NCBI GenBank assembly: GCA_944470555.2
Contig: OX104128.1
Span: 40,717,920 to 40,781,919 of the forward strand
DNA: 64,000 nt
Reading direction: 5' to 3'
DNA from: Heterobilharzia americana
Taxonomy: Eukaryota; Platyhelminthes; Trematoda; Strigeidida; Schistosomatidae
In this document: in pieces, positions 1-12,939 of the stretch
How the letters are laid out: each line of letters starts with the position of its first letter
How positions within the stretch are numbered: position 1 is the first letter of the stretch
The notes under the pieces: model-generated
Seen by the model: only the letters and a program-made list of their open reading frames with translations
Told to the model about the DNA's origin: nothing
Databases searched by the model: none
Position numbers and translations under genes: made by a program

Positions 1-165
1 ACTAATGCCCTTTGTGAAAGAGGTGGCTATCGTGCGTTGGCATTTGAAGCAATGGGTACGGAGTTCGAGTCTTGGTGCTGACAACAATACGCACTGGGAT
101 GCGCAGGCATATCCAGCTGATAGGTCCCAAACATGTCGAATGGCGCATCCCAGATTTTTATTTTA
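1..165 (+). mobile_element. Family A (Sm-alpha-like) hammerhead SINE, decayed
   Basis: A tRNA-like B box (ggagttcgagtctt, about 59-72) is followed about 45 bases later by a recognisable but broken hammerhead at about 105-160. The conserved core CTGANGA reads CTGATAG and the GAAA box reads CGAAT, so cleavage is unlikely. The order (tRNA-like head, then hammerhead, then a tail beginning near ccacgatca) matches the better copies at 53.3 and 61.4 kb. The left edge is cut by the window. Confidence 0.65.
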
Positions 166-900
166 GCCACGATCAAGTAATTGATGATATGCTCTGTTTT
201 AGAATAAGGTTATGAAAATGGAAGTTAAGCGGTAATTGACATTTATGAGTTTAGTTTTCATTTCAGCCATTAGTTAACTGTGTGCTAACGAAATAACCGA
301 CAGGTAACTTTGGCAATCAAAGCTAAACTGATTGGACAAATTTGTTTGAAATATAATCATCCAGACAGTATTTAAAAATTTCCTTTCCTTAATAGTTATT
401 CTGAAAGTTGTCCGATGATGATTTTAAGTGTGAATTTCATCTTCAAAGTAAATCAAATTTACCGTTATTAGAATACAGATATATTTATCATAGGCGCTAT
501 TTTCGCCTTGTAGTTATATTCTATAGAAACAAACATTCTAATTGCAAAAGTAGGAATGTAGCGTAAATATTTTTCACAGAAATGAAAACGATAATGCTTA
601 CCTACAGTGTTGATAACAGTCTAATGGTCTTCTTTTCAGTTCGTATACTTCATTATTTATCTCAAATTATGTAGACAAATTTTTCAGTTTCAAAAGTGAT
701 AACATCTATTTCATTCCTTAATACTGATTTTGCAATTGATGAAAATTAACATTTGGTTCCACTAGATTGTTTTTGTCTCTAGATTGATAAATTATTGTCA
801 GTGTTTTTGTCAACTGTTTTTCTTATTTGTTTTGTCAGGGAATAGCGTTGTGGCCCTTAAGTTTTTATGTGTCTGTGTATTGAGATGAATCCTCATCTGC
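166..900. other. AT-rich stretch, nothing recognised
   Basis: No ORF, RNA or repeat could be supported here. Confidence 0.5.
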
Positions 901-1070
901 AGTCGCTATCGTGACTGGGTGATCTAGTGGATAACGCTAAGGCGTTTGAAACGATCGTTCCGGAGTTCGCGTTGCCGCATTAACAACAACGCCTACTGTG
1001 AAGCAGGTACTTCCTAAATAATGCGAAACGCGCCTTTTAGATTCCACTGCTAGCCAATATCCATCATTAG
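901..1070 (+). mobile_element. Family A hammerhead SINE with deleted ribozyme core
   Basis: The head has a good Pol III A-box-like segment (tctagtggataacgct, about 923-938) and a B-box-like segment near 956-970. The ribozyme region keeps the upstream stem I strand (aggtac) and the GAAA-CGCGC part, then the standard 3' flank attccactgctagcca. The stretch that should hold CTGATGAGTCCC is missing, so the ribozyme is dead by internal deletion. Confidence 0.75.
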
Positions 1071-2384
1071 TATGTAGTTTACAGGATAGCCTTAGACAGA
1101 AAGAATACACCAAATGACTTCTCATAGTGCCAACGAAAAACTGTTTTTGAATTACTGATGTTAAATATGACATAAAAGCCAAGTTGATCATAAAACGATG
1201 CCTAGATCTTCATGGATAACATATTTTATCGCTGAATTTCAGGTTTTCTTCTCTAATTGTCAGCTGTGTTGATGCGTCGAATGGAACCTGGCACTGTGGA
1301 GGATTTTCATTGTGTAAGTACAAGCTCACTTATATCTGTGGAACTAATTACGCAGACAAAACAAAGTGTGCTTTCTCCAAGCTAATTTCAAACCATCATT
1401 GTAGTTGCCCGCTGATTTGGTAGTCATTCGGTACTTTGACACATGTACAGCTAACCTGTTTCGATCACAGAATCTCAACAAACCCATCTTAGAGGGCCGT
1501 TGAAATACCAAACAAGGTAGCCAGAAAGATGTGTGATTTCACAACTAGTGCAGAATGACTAACAAATGCTAGTATTTTTCTGTGAATACGGATTAAACAA
1601 GCATAACCTCTAATTCTATATTGGTATTAACTCCCTTCTTTTATCTCTTCAACTTTGTTTATTTACACGATCGTTTTATGAACTAAATATTAGTAATCAG
1701 TATATCTAACTTTTTAAAGACTATATTTTGATTCAGAACTTCATGTCGTACAAAACACAGTTTCTTCACTGTTTTTCTTATAATACTCTATGCAGATTCT
1801 TTGCATATTTTGAACTGTCTGAAGATGAAGAGACACCAAAAGTTAGTCACCTATTTCCATTCTTTACATTTCATCGTTCTCAATTTGTTAAGTAGTCAAA
1901 AGAGGAAGCTTTACGACAATATCAGAAAAGTGTTTCAGTGAGAACTTCTATTTCTTCAGCTTTTTAAATATGTAATACAGAGTATGGAACCATGAACTTC
2001 AATACTCATAGTTACAGCTAGGAGAAATAATGACTTACGTAGTTTTTTTTCAAAGATAACAGGTTAGTCTGTGAATGAGTATTCTTGAAGTTGTAATCAT
2101 TCGTTCGATAGTGAGTTCCAGTCAGAAATGAATTCAGTGTCAGTGCATCGCATAAACTGTTGTATGGATTCACATAAAAGCTTTCTTAAATCAGCTGAGC
2201 ACTAAAACTGCTTCTTCCAACAATATACTTCACAAAAGGCATGCAACTATATTCATGTAACAATAAGGAAAGACACTTTATGTTAGGTGATAGATTAGTA
2301 TTACATCCCTGTATAAATTTCAAGAGTGGAATAGAGAATCGATTCTAGGAACAGATATCTATCAATGTTTTTGCAAGAAATGCG
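1071..2384. other. AT-rich stretch, nothing recognised
   Basis: Only short chance ORFs, with no motif and no repeat I could match to the families in this window. Confidence 0.5.
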
Positions 2385-2535
2385 AATCGTGTCTCATTGA
2401 CCCAATGGTAAGTGTTCTGGCGTTTCAGACGATTAGTTTGTGGTTCGAACCTCAGTAAGAACAGCTTACAGCTAGGTCTCAAAAAAGAAGTAATTCGCAT
2501 CGCGGATTTCAGTAGTAGCCACTGTTCATCGTTAC
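2385..2535 (+). mobile_element. Family A SINE, decayed
   Basis: A-box-like cccaatggtaagtg (about 2401) and a good B box tggttcgaacctc (about 2441-2453) precede a region ending in the family A 3' flank (agtagtagccactgttcatc). The hammerhead is no longer recognisable beyond a few bases. Assignment rests on the tRNA-like boxes and the conserved flank. Confidence 0.6.
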
Positions 2536-3689
2536 AGAACAGATACATAATACCTAATAATATGTAGGATTATGGAACCGTATGACTAAATGCTTATAAT
2601 TTTCAGAATGATGGAGTATAATAGAGTGGATTAGAAGTTAATACATTAAGAAAAGACAGCAGATTTGATGAGGATAAAAGATATTGTATTGATAGATTTT
2701 AGGAAAAATGTAAGAAGTCTAGGGAAAATCTCCACTAAAGTAGAATGAAAAGTTCAATGCTCTTCGTCTGGCTTGGTTGACAGATCACTACGGCTACTGA
2801 TAGGAGTAAAACTGGATTCATAAGTCTCTTCTGAAATATACTGCTGGAATGCATAGATTACCTAAAAAGAATTCGGTAAAGGAAGACAATCCACGGCAAT
2901 GAGATAAAAAGGAAACTGGTTAGTTTGGCTTCAGTGCATGATATCATCAGAAGAGCATTCTCTTCACTTAAATATGCTTTAAATAATTTTTTAAAACTTG
3001 AATTCTTCTAGCATTTTATTATTTATCAATGTGACTAACAAAAGTAGCTGAGGCTTATCAGACTTTTATTACGGATACCAGGTGAGGATCAAAAGTGAAA
3101 TGGAAGCTATTGATTGTCCTGGCTAATCATTTCTGTAATGAAAAAGCATTCAACTTTCTCACTTGGCATTTATTATTCCAGAAGAATATCTTTGGCTATC
3201 CCCTAATTACATTACCACAAGCTTTCATTATTCAAAGCCTTTCCAAATTCCTAATGCAGAATTCTTTGCGTTTTGGTCAAACATTATTATAAAAGTCAAG
3301 CCGAAAGATATCTTTCTGTAAAACAAACGGATATTATATAATATTTACATACCATAAATACATGAATTTTATAATAACGCAATGACTGTTTTTTCCCAAT
3401 CAGTAACAAAGTGTTCAACAATTCTTAAATCATTGTCATACTATACTGTTGTACATTATTAACTGACAAATATAATTACAAAAGACATAATGATGCGAAT
3501 TATCAAAAAAATATCAAAATATTCACCTTATTATATCTAATATTCCCATTCTCGTTCGCAATTCTTGGTTAGACTACATAGAATGATTGGAGAAGAGAAA
3601 TATGATCAATTTTAATTTCTTAAGTTCCTCTTCAGTTGCTTGTACAAAATGAAATAAATTGCCATTAGATAATCAAGGCGTTCTAAATT
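2536..3689. other. AT-rich stretch with a possible retrotransposon remnant
   Basis: About 2740-2950 faintly resembles the C-terminal end of a non-LTR retrotransposon polyprotein when read with several frameshifts. I do not annotate it as an element. The rest shows nothing. Confidence 0.35.
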
Positions 3690-4022
3690 AACAAGCTGGT
3701 TGGAAGTGATCGGCAAGAAGCCCTGTTTGACTTTAATTCCATGCTTGTAAGCACTCATCACCCGGGTGTATCTGCGACCTTGAGGGAAACGTTTTCCTGG
3801 CTGAGATTCGAATCCATATCACCTAGTTTTAAAGTCAGTGATGCTACCACTGACCTATTTGGGCAGTGACTGACCTCCTACAGGACTCTTTTAGATACAA
3901 TGATTGACTATTGGAGATTAAACAATTTCATGTTGTCTAGCCCACAGTACTGACTGAATTCTATTTTGCAATGTAGCCACCAAGTTATCAGATTTACCAT
4001 CATAGTGCACTTTGATGGATAT
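3690..4022 (-). mobile_element. Family B tRNA-derived hammerhead SINE
   Basis: Read on the minus strand, a tail segment (containing gctagacaacatgaaatt) leads into a tRNA-like head with A box (caaataggtcagtggtagca) and B box (ggattcgaatctcagc). A decayed hammerhead follows, with GTGATGA in place of CTGATGA and no GAAA box. It shares order and sequence with the copies at 28.4 and 50.2 kb. The tail lying before the head suggests the family was built or inserted as a tandem (permuted) unit. It faces a plus-strand copy just to the right. Confidence 0.7.
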
Positions 4023-4054
4023 TAGTTGTGTTAGTGACCAGTTAATGTTTCCAA

Positions 4055-4350
4055 CCCAGCCCTACAGGTCAACAGTGACTAGCATGGGTTCGAATCTCAC
4101 GGGGAATATCAGCTACTCCGTTTTGTCAGATACACTTTTCTAAAGAGTCCCAACAAGCCTGAAACCTAAATACGAAATTTCCGACTGACTGACTCCAACC
4201 AACCATCATTTATTAATGTGCACAGGGACGCCGAGACTTCTAGGTTGGTGGCCACATTGCAAATATGATCTATGGAACTTGATCAACACTCAAGACTAGA
4301 TAACATGAAATTCGTTGTTCACTAGTGAAAAATCAGTGAATTTCGACTCA
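4055..4350 (+). mobile_element. Family B tRNA-derived hammerhead SINE
   Basis: B box tgggttcgaatctcac (about 4085-4100), then a hammerhead remnant (CTAAAGA in place of CTGANGA, GAAA box present), then the family B tail ending in tagataacatgaaatt and a region matching the 50.6 kb copy. It is arranged head-to-head with the minus-strand copy at 3690-4022; the same arrangement recurs at 50.15-50.6 kb. Confidence 0.7.
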
Positions 4351-5439
4351 ATTTGTACAATGAAATGGAAGGAGTTACTGAGAAATGATGTTTCGGTTGC
4401 ATAAAAAGAAATCTTAGCATTCAGATGAATGTGACATATTTTGCGAATAACTTTCAGTTATTTATCTAAATCATCACTGAAAGAAAACCAGCATAGAGAG
4501 AAATAATGTTTTGGGTTTGAGGATGAATAATTATATAACCAGGTAAACTGACAGATTTGGTGGTGATAACTGACAGACTAACTGTCTAATGATATGACGA
4601 GTTTTGTTCGGTTTCTGAAACAAAAATAAAACTAAAAGTACTGCACAGAGGTTGAAGATGTAGAATGTCATGCTAGTTAACAAGAGGTGTAGTTAAAGGT
4701 CAATTAACAAAGGTAAAGAAACAGTAACTAACATTTTACAAAAATTAGATAGATTTAACGGACAAGCTAGTCACAAATATGTTTACATGGCTCTTGGGAA
4801 AGAAACGGATTGAAAGTTTCCTAAAAACATGAAATAACTTGGATGACTTACATGTATAGTTGTTGTACTCCTTCCTACTAAAGTAATCCTCTGAAATGAG
4901 GGTGAGATATGTTAAAATATCCGTTGGAGCGCAGTGTAATACGCATACATCCTAACCAAAGAAGGTCTAACTACGTCATCCGTGAAGATCCACTTTCACT
5001 GATGAGTTTCAAAGTAAAAAGATGCGTGTAGGTAGCTGAACCAAACTGAAGAAAGTATCTTTAAGTATAAATATGATAGTTAATGTTTTGAAGAATGACT
5101 GAGTCTAGACAGAGTAGAAACAATAACTTTCAAGTTGCCAATCTAACACTTTTCCAACTTAATAATGAGGTTTTCTTACATATACGACTTTAGGCTTCAC
5201 TTTCGATGATTTCATGTAAATGATCATCCTTATGAATTTCAAACACTTCTTTCCCTTCAAAAGTCTAAGTAAAGCAAGAACAATAAACAACTTTAACAGA
5301 ATAGTACGGATCCATTTTATTTCGTGGTTTCTCATCAGCTGCTTACAACCCAAAACGGCTTAACAGAGAATTGTCGGCTTGAACTAAAAATATCATCGAC
5401 ATAAAGTAATTGAAAACACGCGAAGTGATTCACTCACTC
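4351..5439. other. AT-rich stretch, nothing recognised
   Basis: No supported gene or repeat. A CTGATGA...GAAA string on the minus strand near 5310-5345 cannot form stem II and is dismissed. Confidence 0.5.
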
Positions 5440-5715
5440 ACCATTATTACTATTATTATTGTTTTTCCTTTGGGTTCCTAGTGGGACATAGGACTTCAGT
5501 AGCACGTCATTTTATTCTCTTCCCTGCAGTTTTTTGAACCTCGCTTCATGATTGCCCATAAACTCTCATTTCTTCCTCACATCATCTCTTCAATGTTATC
5601 CTCGGGCGCCCAACTCGTCATTACCCATTTGGGTTCTACCCAAGGATCTGGTATGTGGTGTTCCCGAATGGTCTCAGTGTCTGCCCAGTCCATCGATCGG
5701 CAAAATACTTTAGCT
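5440..5715 (-). mobile_element. RTE/SR2-like retrotransposon, 3' end only
   Basis: On the minus strand this matches the last part of the RTE copies at 18.4-18.66 and 39.4-39.72 kb, including the terminal 'GGAACCCAA' and 'GCTACTGAAG' segments. It ends in a short TAA-type tail (seen as ttattactattattattg on the plus strand, about 5443-5461), the usual 3' end of RTE-clade elements. It is heavily 5'-truncated, as expected of incomplete target-primed reverse transcription, and encodes nothing usable. Confidence 0.75.
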
Positions 5716-8224
5716 TCAATAATGCTGTCCATTTTCTTTTGTGGCAATCATTTCAATGAGATACACTTGGCATAGATAAGACTTTGTGAACAAATATAAG
5801 ATGTTAAACAGATTTTGATTATTACATAGACTTAATTAAACTTACTTTAGAACATCTGAGAAGAGGAAGTAACTTCCCAGAAGAATTCTAAACTGTTGTC
5901 AAGAATTGTTTTGGCTTTAGGTCTTAATAATAACTGAATTAGCATTCATTTACTGCAAGGTATTCGTAGCTTCAACATAAAAAAATAATTTCCATTCAGA
6001 ATATTTTTGTTTATTCACATCAGAATGAAGTTTGTTTGCCTTGAGTAGGCTTCATTGAGGCTGCTTCATCTTTTCACTTATGATTCTTTCCATTTATACA
6101 TTTGCATCTCGACAAGGAATCAGACTTCTTACGTCAATTACTCTAGACACTATTCTTCACTACATTCTGAGACAAAGGCTCACCAGTAAACCAGACAAAT
6201 GCTTCCCAACTGCTACACACACAACCACACACCTAACAGTGGAGGATAGAACTTCTTAATGTCATCTTTTCTTTCGTGATAATATATAATACCCTTTTCT
6301 TTATCTTCCCTTTCGACTCGCAAGCATGCACTTATTTAAGTCTACTCAATATCTGATATTATATGCCTACAGGTAAACAAAATAAATATAAGTTCATTAA
6401 TCAAAAAAACTGTACATTTCTTTGGATAAATGTATATTGCAGAATATCATTAACAACATTATTATCATTAGTATTAGTAGTAATATAATTTTAGAATAGA
6501 ATAATGAAAATACGTCAACTTATTAACCTCATGAATTCCTAAATTACTATGGTACAGAGCTGCAGAATTGGTCAATAATCATCGCTTGTCTACCGTTTCC
6601 TACCTGAGTTATTAATAATTACTACAGTCTAAGTAACAAAGGAAAGTATATGCATATGCAATAATTGAAATAATTGGTATTTGCCAATGCAAAACAGTAT
6701 TGTTCCGTTCACAACTTATGATAATTACAACAACCAGAGAACCAATCAATAACTAGTTAGTTGCCTTTCAAAAACAGTAAAGATGACAAAAAATATAGTA
6801 AATAACAGTGATGAAAATGAGTTAATTTCTCAGCATTTATGCTTTTGATATCTAAGTGGTCGGTTTTACTGACTTTCCGTTCTTCAATTCTTTACCATTG
6901 ACTAAAGAAAATCATAACTCACCTATGCATCTCCCATCAGTATTGCTTTTAATTGTAATGACTAAGTCTTGGTCAAATCAACATAAATTTTAGATGATAC
7001 AGTATTAATACCACCGTCTTGTCAGACTACTATTTGAAGGAAAACTGTTTCTCATCAAGAATGTATCTCGTGAAAGCTTCGTTAAGGAAGAATTCCTACT
7101 CATTTTGTTCTATCGACAGGGAGTAAACATTATTGTTTTCGTAAACAAAAGTAATCAAACGAAGAAAATTTTATTCTGATGATTTTATTTAACTAGTCTT
7201 GTATAATTGTATTTGCAAACACTGGATACAATTACCAATTATGAGTGATTAATTCAACCCCATGATTACTTTATTGTCAGCTTATAGAAAACCGAATTGT
7301 AGTGATCAGTACACTTATTTCAAGGTTTAGACTTTGCCGAATAGAAAAAGAGACTTGATACATTCTTCTTCATTGAAAATAAGAAAGATCTGCGCACATG
7401 ATATGAATGAATATGAACTAGGAAGAAACCGACAAGTGGCCGTAAAAAATACTTATCTGACCCCCTGACATTTATCGCAAGAAAACTAAAAGTCAAAAAA
7501 ACGTGCTTAGAAATTCCGCCCAATCCAAAAAAGTTTGCTTGTGAACATTGATTTCAGATATGACGTCAGGGCGGATATCATAGGAAATCGTCTAACTGGA
7601 TAGATAGAAGAGATGTTCTTTCCTGATGAAAACAGTGCTATCTTTTCTTATAGACAATTATTTCGTGGATGTGTCAAGGATAAACTGTCGCTTTCAGCCA
7701 CATCACTGTGTGCTGACAAATTTACTCGTTGGCATGAAGTTTATTTTATATTATCAGGAAAAACGTGCACTTTATAAACGCATCTCTGAATGTTATGAGG
7801 CATGACAACCAAAAAGTCAGTGTAAATGTATAAAATGTTCATTGCTTGAACGCCAAATCTGTTCATGTCATAATGCTTTACTAGAATCCTTTTCAATGTT
7901 ATCTATATAATTAAAACAAACATTTGAAAATGAGTCTAGTCTTAGAAGCACATTCATTCCATCATTTTAAGCTCAAACTCTTTCTATCAGTGGTAAAAGG
8001 AGTGGTTTATATAAAATTCACTGGATTGTGACACTTGATATCTGTTAAAAATATATAGACACGATACAAAAATAAAACATAAATAGAGGTGTAGTGTATC
8101 CGTGCAGAGCCAAGGTGAAGAGAATGTTTGTATACGCTCCTTCTGTGGATCCAACTGAGGTTTGGATCTGTGAACTGTTAAAGCATCCACTGCACATAAA
8201 TGTCACTCCTTTTTATTTTCACTT
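5716..8224. other. AT-rich stretch, nothing recognised
   Basis: Several ORFs of 60-75 codons occur on both strands, but none shows a motif or splice context worth calling. No repeat was recognised. Confidence 0.45.
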
Positions 8225-10085
8225 CTTCTAAACGGCTTGGTAGAAATTTGAATAGAACTTCAAACGAGGTTTCCACAGCAGCCAGATATTCAGAGTCTAT
8301 CTACTAGATGTTCAACGATAGAGCTAGAGATAGGTTTATGCTCATTCTTCAGCGACCGGACTAGGTAATGTTTGCGAATATACCTATCAAGCTTCAACGT
8401 GGTATGGCCGATGTACGCACTTTCAACGAAGCAAGAAAACTTTTAAATGTAAACTGATGAGACCTGCTTTGCCAGCTTGACTTTTATAGAGTGACGAGTC
8501 AGATAATAACTTATAAAAACAATACAGGAGCTTGTAGCATAGAATGTTCTACTGAGGGATTTTGATAAACTTTGACGAAAGATATTCATGTTTATTTCAC
8601 CTCTACAATTGAAGTCCAACCGAAGTATTTTCTTCGGAGATACAAGAATCTGCTTCATAGTCTTCTTTTCTTCCACATTTTTCTTGATAAATATGAATGG
8701 GTAGCCGTTATTTTACATTGTTTATCGGAAAGTCTCTGGTTCTTGAAAAAGTGTGTCATGTGGGCATATTTTTACTCTTTATGGAAATGAGAACACAAGA
8801 TTTCTATTTCTACCTAAAGGTACACAACTTTAGAAGTCGGTCAGTTGCATAATCCAAGTAGGCTTCCTGATGACGCATCTTACATTGGAATTATTCTGCA
8901 TCCGTTGAAGTTCAACGTCAAGAAAATGAAACTTCGAGTCTGATTCAGTTTTCAGTCTAAATATGACTAAGGGGTGGCTGTCGTTGAAACTTCGAAGTAT
9001 GTTTATCACGTTCAGGTTGCCATTACAAACGATGATGGTATCGTCCACATATCTTTTCGTATACATGAAGTTGATCGACTGTTGAGAGGTGTACTAATGT
9101 TAAGACTAGTCATGAAGTAGTCAACAAGTAGAGATCGCAGAGGATATTCTACTTCCGCACCACCAACTCGTCTGTATATTTCGCTATCAGGTTCAAAGTG
9201 AACGTTTAATTGGCATCTTAAGGGTAGTTCTACAATGTAATGGTTTTTCAAGCTAACAACTATATTTCTGGGTTTGATGAAGTTAGATAAGAAACGTATT
9301 GTTTGTGTTGATGGTACGTTTGTGAACAGTGATGCGATTTCCAATAGAACCATTCTTCTTTCTGACAGACTTATATCCTTGATTGATTCAATAAACCCAG
9401 TTTTATCATAAACACTGAGTTTCAAGAGCTGTTTTTTACAGGTTCAGGAATTTACGCGAGCCACTTTGCAGTTGTGCGGTATAGAGAGTTTGTCATGTCC
9501 GATATTTAACGAAATAGGGATGCCATTTTTGTGAAGTTTTAGTAAATCGTAAAAACATGGAGTAATGGTACCAGAAAGGTGAAGTTGTTTGTAAAGATAG
9601 TCGTTAACGGTTCATTCATCTTTCATTTTCTTCTACAGCTTTTAGATCTGTTTTTCCATCTATTCCACTAGGTCTTTCTGATGCACTGGTTTAGAGAATT
9701 TCTATCCATCTGACAAAATAAGCAGAATCTGGTCTACGCAGTCGCACTTATTCAGATATACCGTCCAAGCGCCTTTGTCTGGATGGTTTGTGATGAGATC
9801 TTATTTTCCTTACGCTCACTTCATTGAATACGATGATCCTTTGACAAGGTGTATTTGTTGTTGTGTTTACAGTTGAGGTACTAGAGACAACAGCTTATAG
9901 CAGTTAGTTCGGAATTACCAAACTTACTACTAGATACTGGAATTAAACCTAATATTTTGTCGAATCAAGTTCAGGAAGTGGAATTCTGTATCACGTTCAC
10001 TAACTTTCGAAATGAAACTACAGCACTTAGGGGTCAAGAATAAAATTTGCAGCTGAATTCGGGAAAGACAGAGCATTCTAGTCAA
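8225..10085 (-). mobile_element. Penelope-like element, nearly complete but broken
   Basis: Minus-strand reading gives, in order, an N-terminal region (about 10085-9900), an RT N-terminal block with 'PDKGAW' near 9770, and 'SLFTNVPS' (about 9340). The catalytic 'RYVDDT' follows (about 9054), then 'FHFLDVELQ' and 'RKPTW'. A GIY-YIG domain with 'YIGHTT' (about 8410) and an 'EHLVDRL' block (about 8320) comes last. This is the standard PLE order: reverse transcriptase, then GIY-YIG endonuclease. The YVDD active site is intact, but the reading frame shifts at least three times and contains stops, so it is a pseudogene. The largest open pieces are 137 codons (9425-9012) and 78 codons (9066-8830). 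It shares no frame with neighbouring repeats and lies alone in AT-rich DNA. Confidence 0.88.
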
Positions 10086-12321
10086 CCATGAGTGATGAAC
10101 TACCGCAAATGAATAATTAAAAGATATATTGGATCATTTAAAACAAAACATTAAGCATAAATACTGTACCACAGCTTGGTAGGATGTGCAAAATTCTCAC
10201 CAACATTTCATATTAACTTTCTAGCATAAATATTGCACAAAACACTTAAAATCCTAAACGTTTTCTTATAATCTCAACAATTTCTATATTACATGCATCT
10301 ATATGCGCCTAATGGCTGGAACGAATCTACAAATTCTTAAGATTCCTTATCATCTGTTATAAAACATTAGAAATACCATTAAAGAATGTAGTGCCGACAT
10401 TTAGCATTAATTAAAATAATAAAGGCCTCCTTATGTAAAGGAGTAATACATATTTTGGGGATAAATTTCTGATTTGATAATGTTACACCGCAGATAATAA
10501 ACAAGATATGTACCACTAAGGAATGGGGGTAGTTGCAAAACCATTCACTTTAGTCTATAAATTTCTGTAATCACGTCAAAGTGATATAAATACTAAATAG
10601 TCATTCCTCTTTTTGGGGAGTTTAAGAGCTAATCCACGGTGTACCTGGACAAATTTATTTCATAGAATAAAATTGTTCAGACTAGCTGGTTTGAATAGAT
10701 CAAAATACCTTAAATAAGATTATCAATTTGCCAGCTATTTCAAAATTGCACAATGTATTCCGACATTTCTCTCAGCGGAGTATTTTTTTTAACTGTTCAA
10801 GTGTGGTGTCAAGATATTTCATTATTGAATACGCATATATTCACTCGTTCATTTGTGAATACCTACCAGCAATTTAATAAACACACTTTCTAACCTCTTT
10901 GATATTTAGTTTTAGTAAAATATTAGAAACTGTTAGGTAATCAGCACCAGAGGAGTCATGCTTTCTCATGCTGATTTGTAAGGCAACAGTTTTATTTTGT
11001 TCATTAACTAATTGCGATAAATACCCTTATTTATTATGTCTTATTATACAAGAACAAATCCAGAAGACCCGAAAATGTGAAGTACTATTACAACAGTTTT
11101 GCTTTCCATGGATTAAATATATTTATTAAGGATAGATTAGTATAAGGCACCCGATTAAACTTAAGTAGGAAAATATAAACCCGAAGATGGTTTGATCTGC
11201 TGTCAGCTTTGTCATATATATATATATATATATATATATATGCTCACAGAATAACCAACGATCATCATCCTCATTCTGAGCTACAAATGTTTGCTAACAT
11301 TTCAATATATAAACGAGTATTTTCCAGATACATCATCATTATTTGATTAAGGATTAAATAAAGCTGAACTTTATAAGTCTTTTGGCCATAAAAAGAAATC
11401 AAACCAATTTTAGCTTCTATTCATTATTGTTTTTGGTGTGTAATAACATTCCACTAAGCGCAACATCAAACGAATCACAAAATTGTATCGTATACTCTGA
11501 TCACTAGAGGTTATAAATGTTTATCTGAATGATAAAGCTTGCTTACTAGCCAATAAACTAATAAACATTATTGAAGATAAAAAAAATTTAATTAAAATTT
11601 ATGCCACTAACAGTTTAAATAGATGAGACAAGCAGATTAAGCTTGTCTTCATAATAAACTGAAAGCAAACAACTGAATAGTATGATTTGAATCTCCTGAA
11701 AATAATGTGATGTTGGTATCAAAAACAACTCGTTTGCTAATTCCATTTTCTGTTGTTTAAATTAATGAAAAGTAGTGTGAAACTCAAAACTTTTGTTTTT
11801 TTCGAATTCATCAGACACAAATTCTACTTACTGAGTTGTAGTCTACACAGAAACATCAAAACATACTAAAGTACAGAAATGTTTAATTGATTAGCTCGAA
11901 TTAAGATGAAATGTACATTTTGAATGCCACTACTATCCAATATGGAACATAAAGAATATTCGACTACAAACAATATCAGGACAAGAATTTCATGTGCCAA
12001 GAGACACTTAAGAAGTGAATTCAATAAATGAACAATCTAAAAATTCTGAATAACTGCATTCATTGTATCTCGCCACAATGAAATGTGACCACAAAGCTTG
12101 ATTTACTGCTTTTTCCATGTATAGATGCCCTAAACAGACAAATTACTAGAGTACTATTCAATCATTTGGTACCTTTACATTAAGGAAGTGATAAATTGAG
12201 TTTTCTACTGTTTTTATATAAACATTTTCAAAAAATGGCTATGGTTGAGCTAACGTATAAAACTACTGAATATATAAGGCAGGAGGTGTGTCACACTTTG
12301 CATTTGCATCCTCCTCCTCCG
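10086..12321. other. AT-rich stretch with one TA microsatellite
   Basis: No coding or mobile sequence recognised. A pure AT dinucleotide run lies at about 11214-11241. Confidence 0.5.
11214..11241. repeat. (TA)n microsatellite
   Basis: About 14 uninterrupted AT dinucleotide units. Confidence 0.95.
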
Positions 12322-12855
12322 TCTTTGAAGGCTTTCAACTCGATTTGGAAGGTTCCTTGATCTAGATAGTGCCGTGAACAACCTTCATCTGCTCCCCTTC
12401 GTCATCTTGTGTCCAGTAAGCTACTTATCCACTTCATTGGGATTCAGATGAAGTCAGTCTGATTTTGAGTGTGTCCATCCGGTAAAATCAATATCACTTT
12501 GTGAATATCCTTGTGTTTGTACACAGTGTCTCCAATCACCAAGTTGTTGGATGCTCGGAAGTCTGCAAACAGTTCTCCATTCTCGTTCATTTTGCTGAGT
12601 ACTTCTCGGCTCATGATGGATGAGTTCTCTTCCTGCGTTGTCCACTCTCAGTTTGGTATTCATTTCACTCCATCCATTAGAATTTTGATGTCGCCAACTG
12701 AAGTATTGTCCAGAAGTTTATAATCTATGACGTATAAAAACATCATTCTTTTCCGAGACGTTATTCTTCAATTTTCTCGACTACATCAAAGACGTAACTT
12801 ATATGAGTTAATTTTCAATCTTTACTTTCTAAAAATTCGCAGTAATTCGCTAATC
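12322..12855 (-). mobile_element. RTE endonuclease-region fragment, inverted duplicate
   Basis: The minus strand carries part of the RTE apurinic-like endonuclease region: a DNAG block, 'NENGELFADF', 'NNLVIGDTV' and 'KHKDIHKV', all matching the schistosome RTE/SR2 type. It matches 15824-16357 in the opposite orientation. 12322-12830 appears identical, base for base, to 15849-16357 in every part I compared apart from about three differences at the outer end. The inner 25 bp (12831-12855) is homologous but clearly diverged. No other RTE sequence flanks it, so it is an isolated piece. Confidence 0.85.
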
Positions 12856-12939
12856 TTAGGCTTAAGTAACTCACAAGTTGAAAGTTACATCAGAAGACTT
12901 TAAATAATACAAACCGAAAAAAAGAATACCTTAGCACGT

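Noticed and set aside
2740..2950. Possible C-terminal fragment of another non-LTR retrotransposon
   Set aside because: The resemblance needs several frameshifts and a few conserved residues only; not strong enough to annotate.
4981..5040. Plus-strand CTGATGAG near 5000
   Set aside because: No GAAA box or pairable stem II follows.
5305..5345. CTGATGA...GAAA on the minus strand resembling a hammerhead
   Set aside because: The 8 bases between the two core boxes cannot form stem II, and no SINE surrounds it.
12454..12723. Identical 69- and 70-codon ORFs on opposite strands, repeated at 15956-16225
   Set aside because: They are out-of-frame readings of the RTE endonuclease region, duplicated with the inverted repeat.
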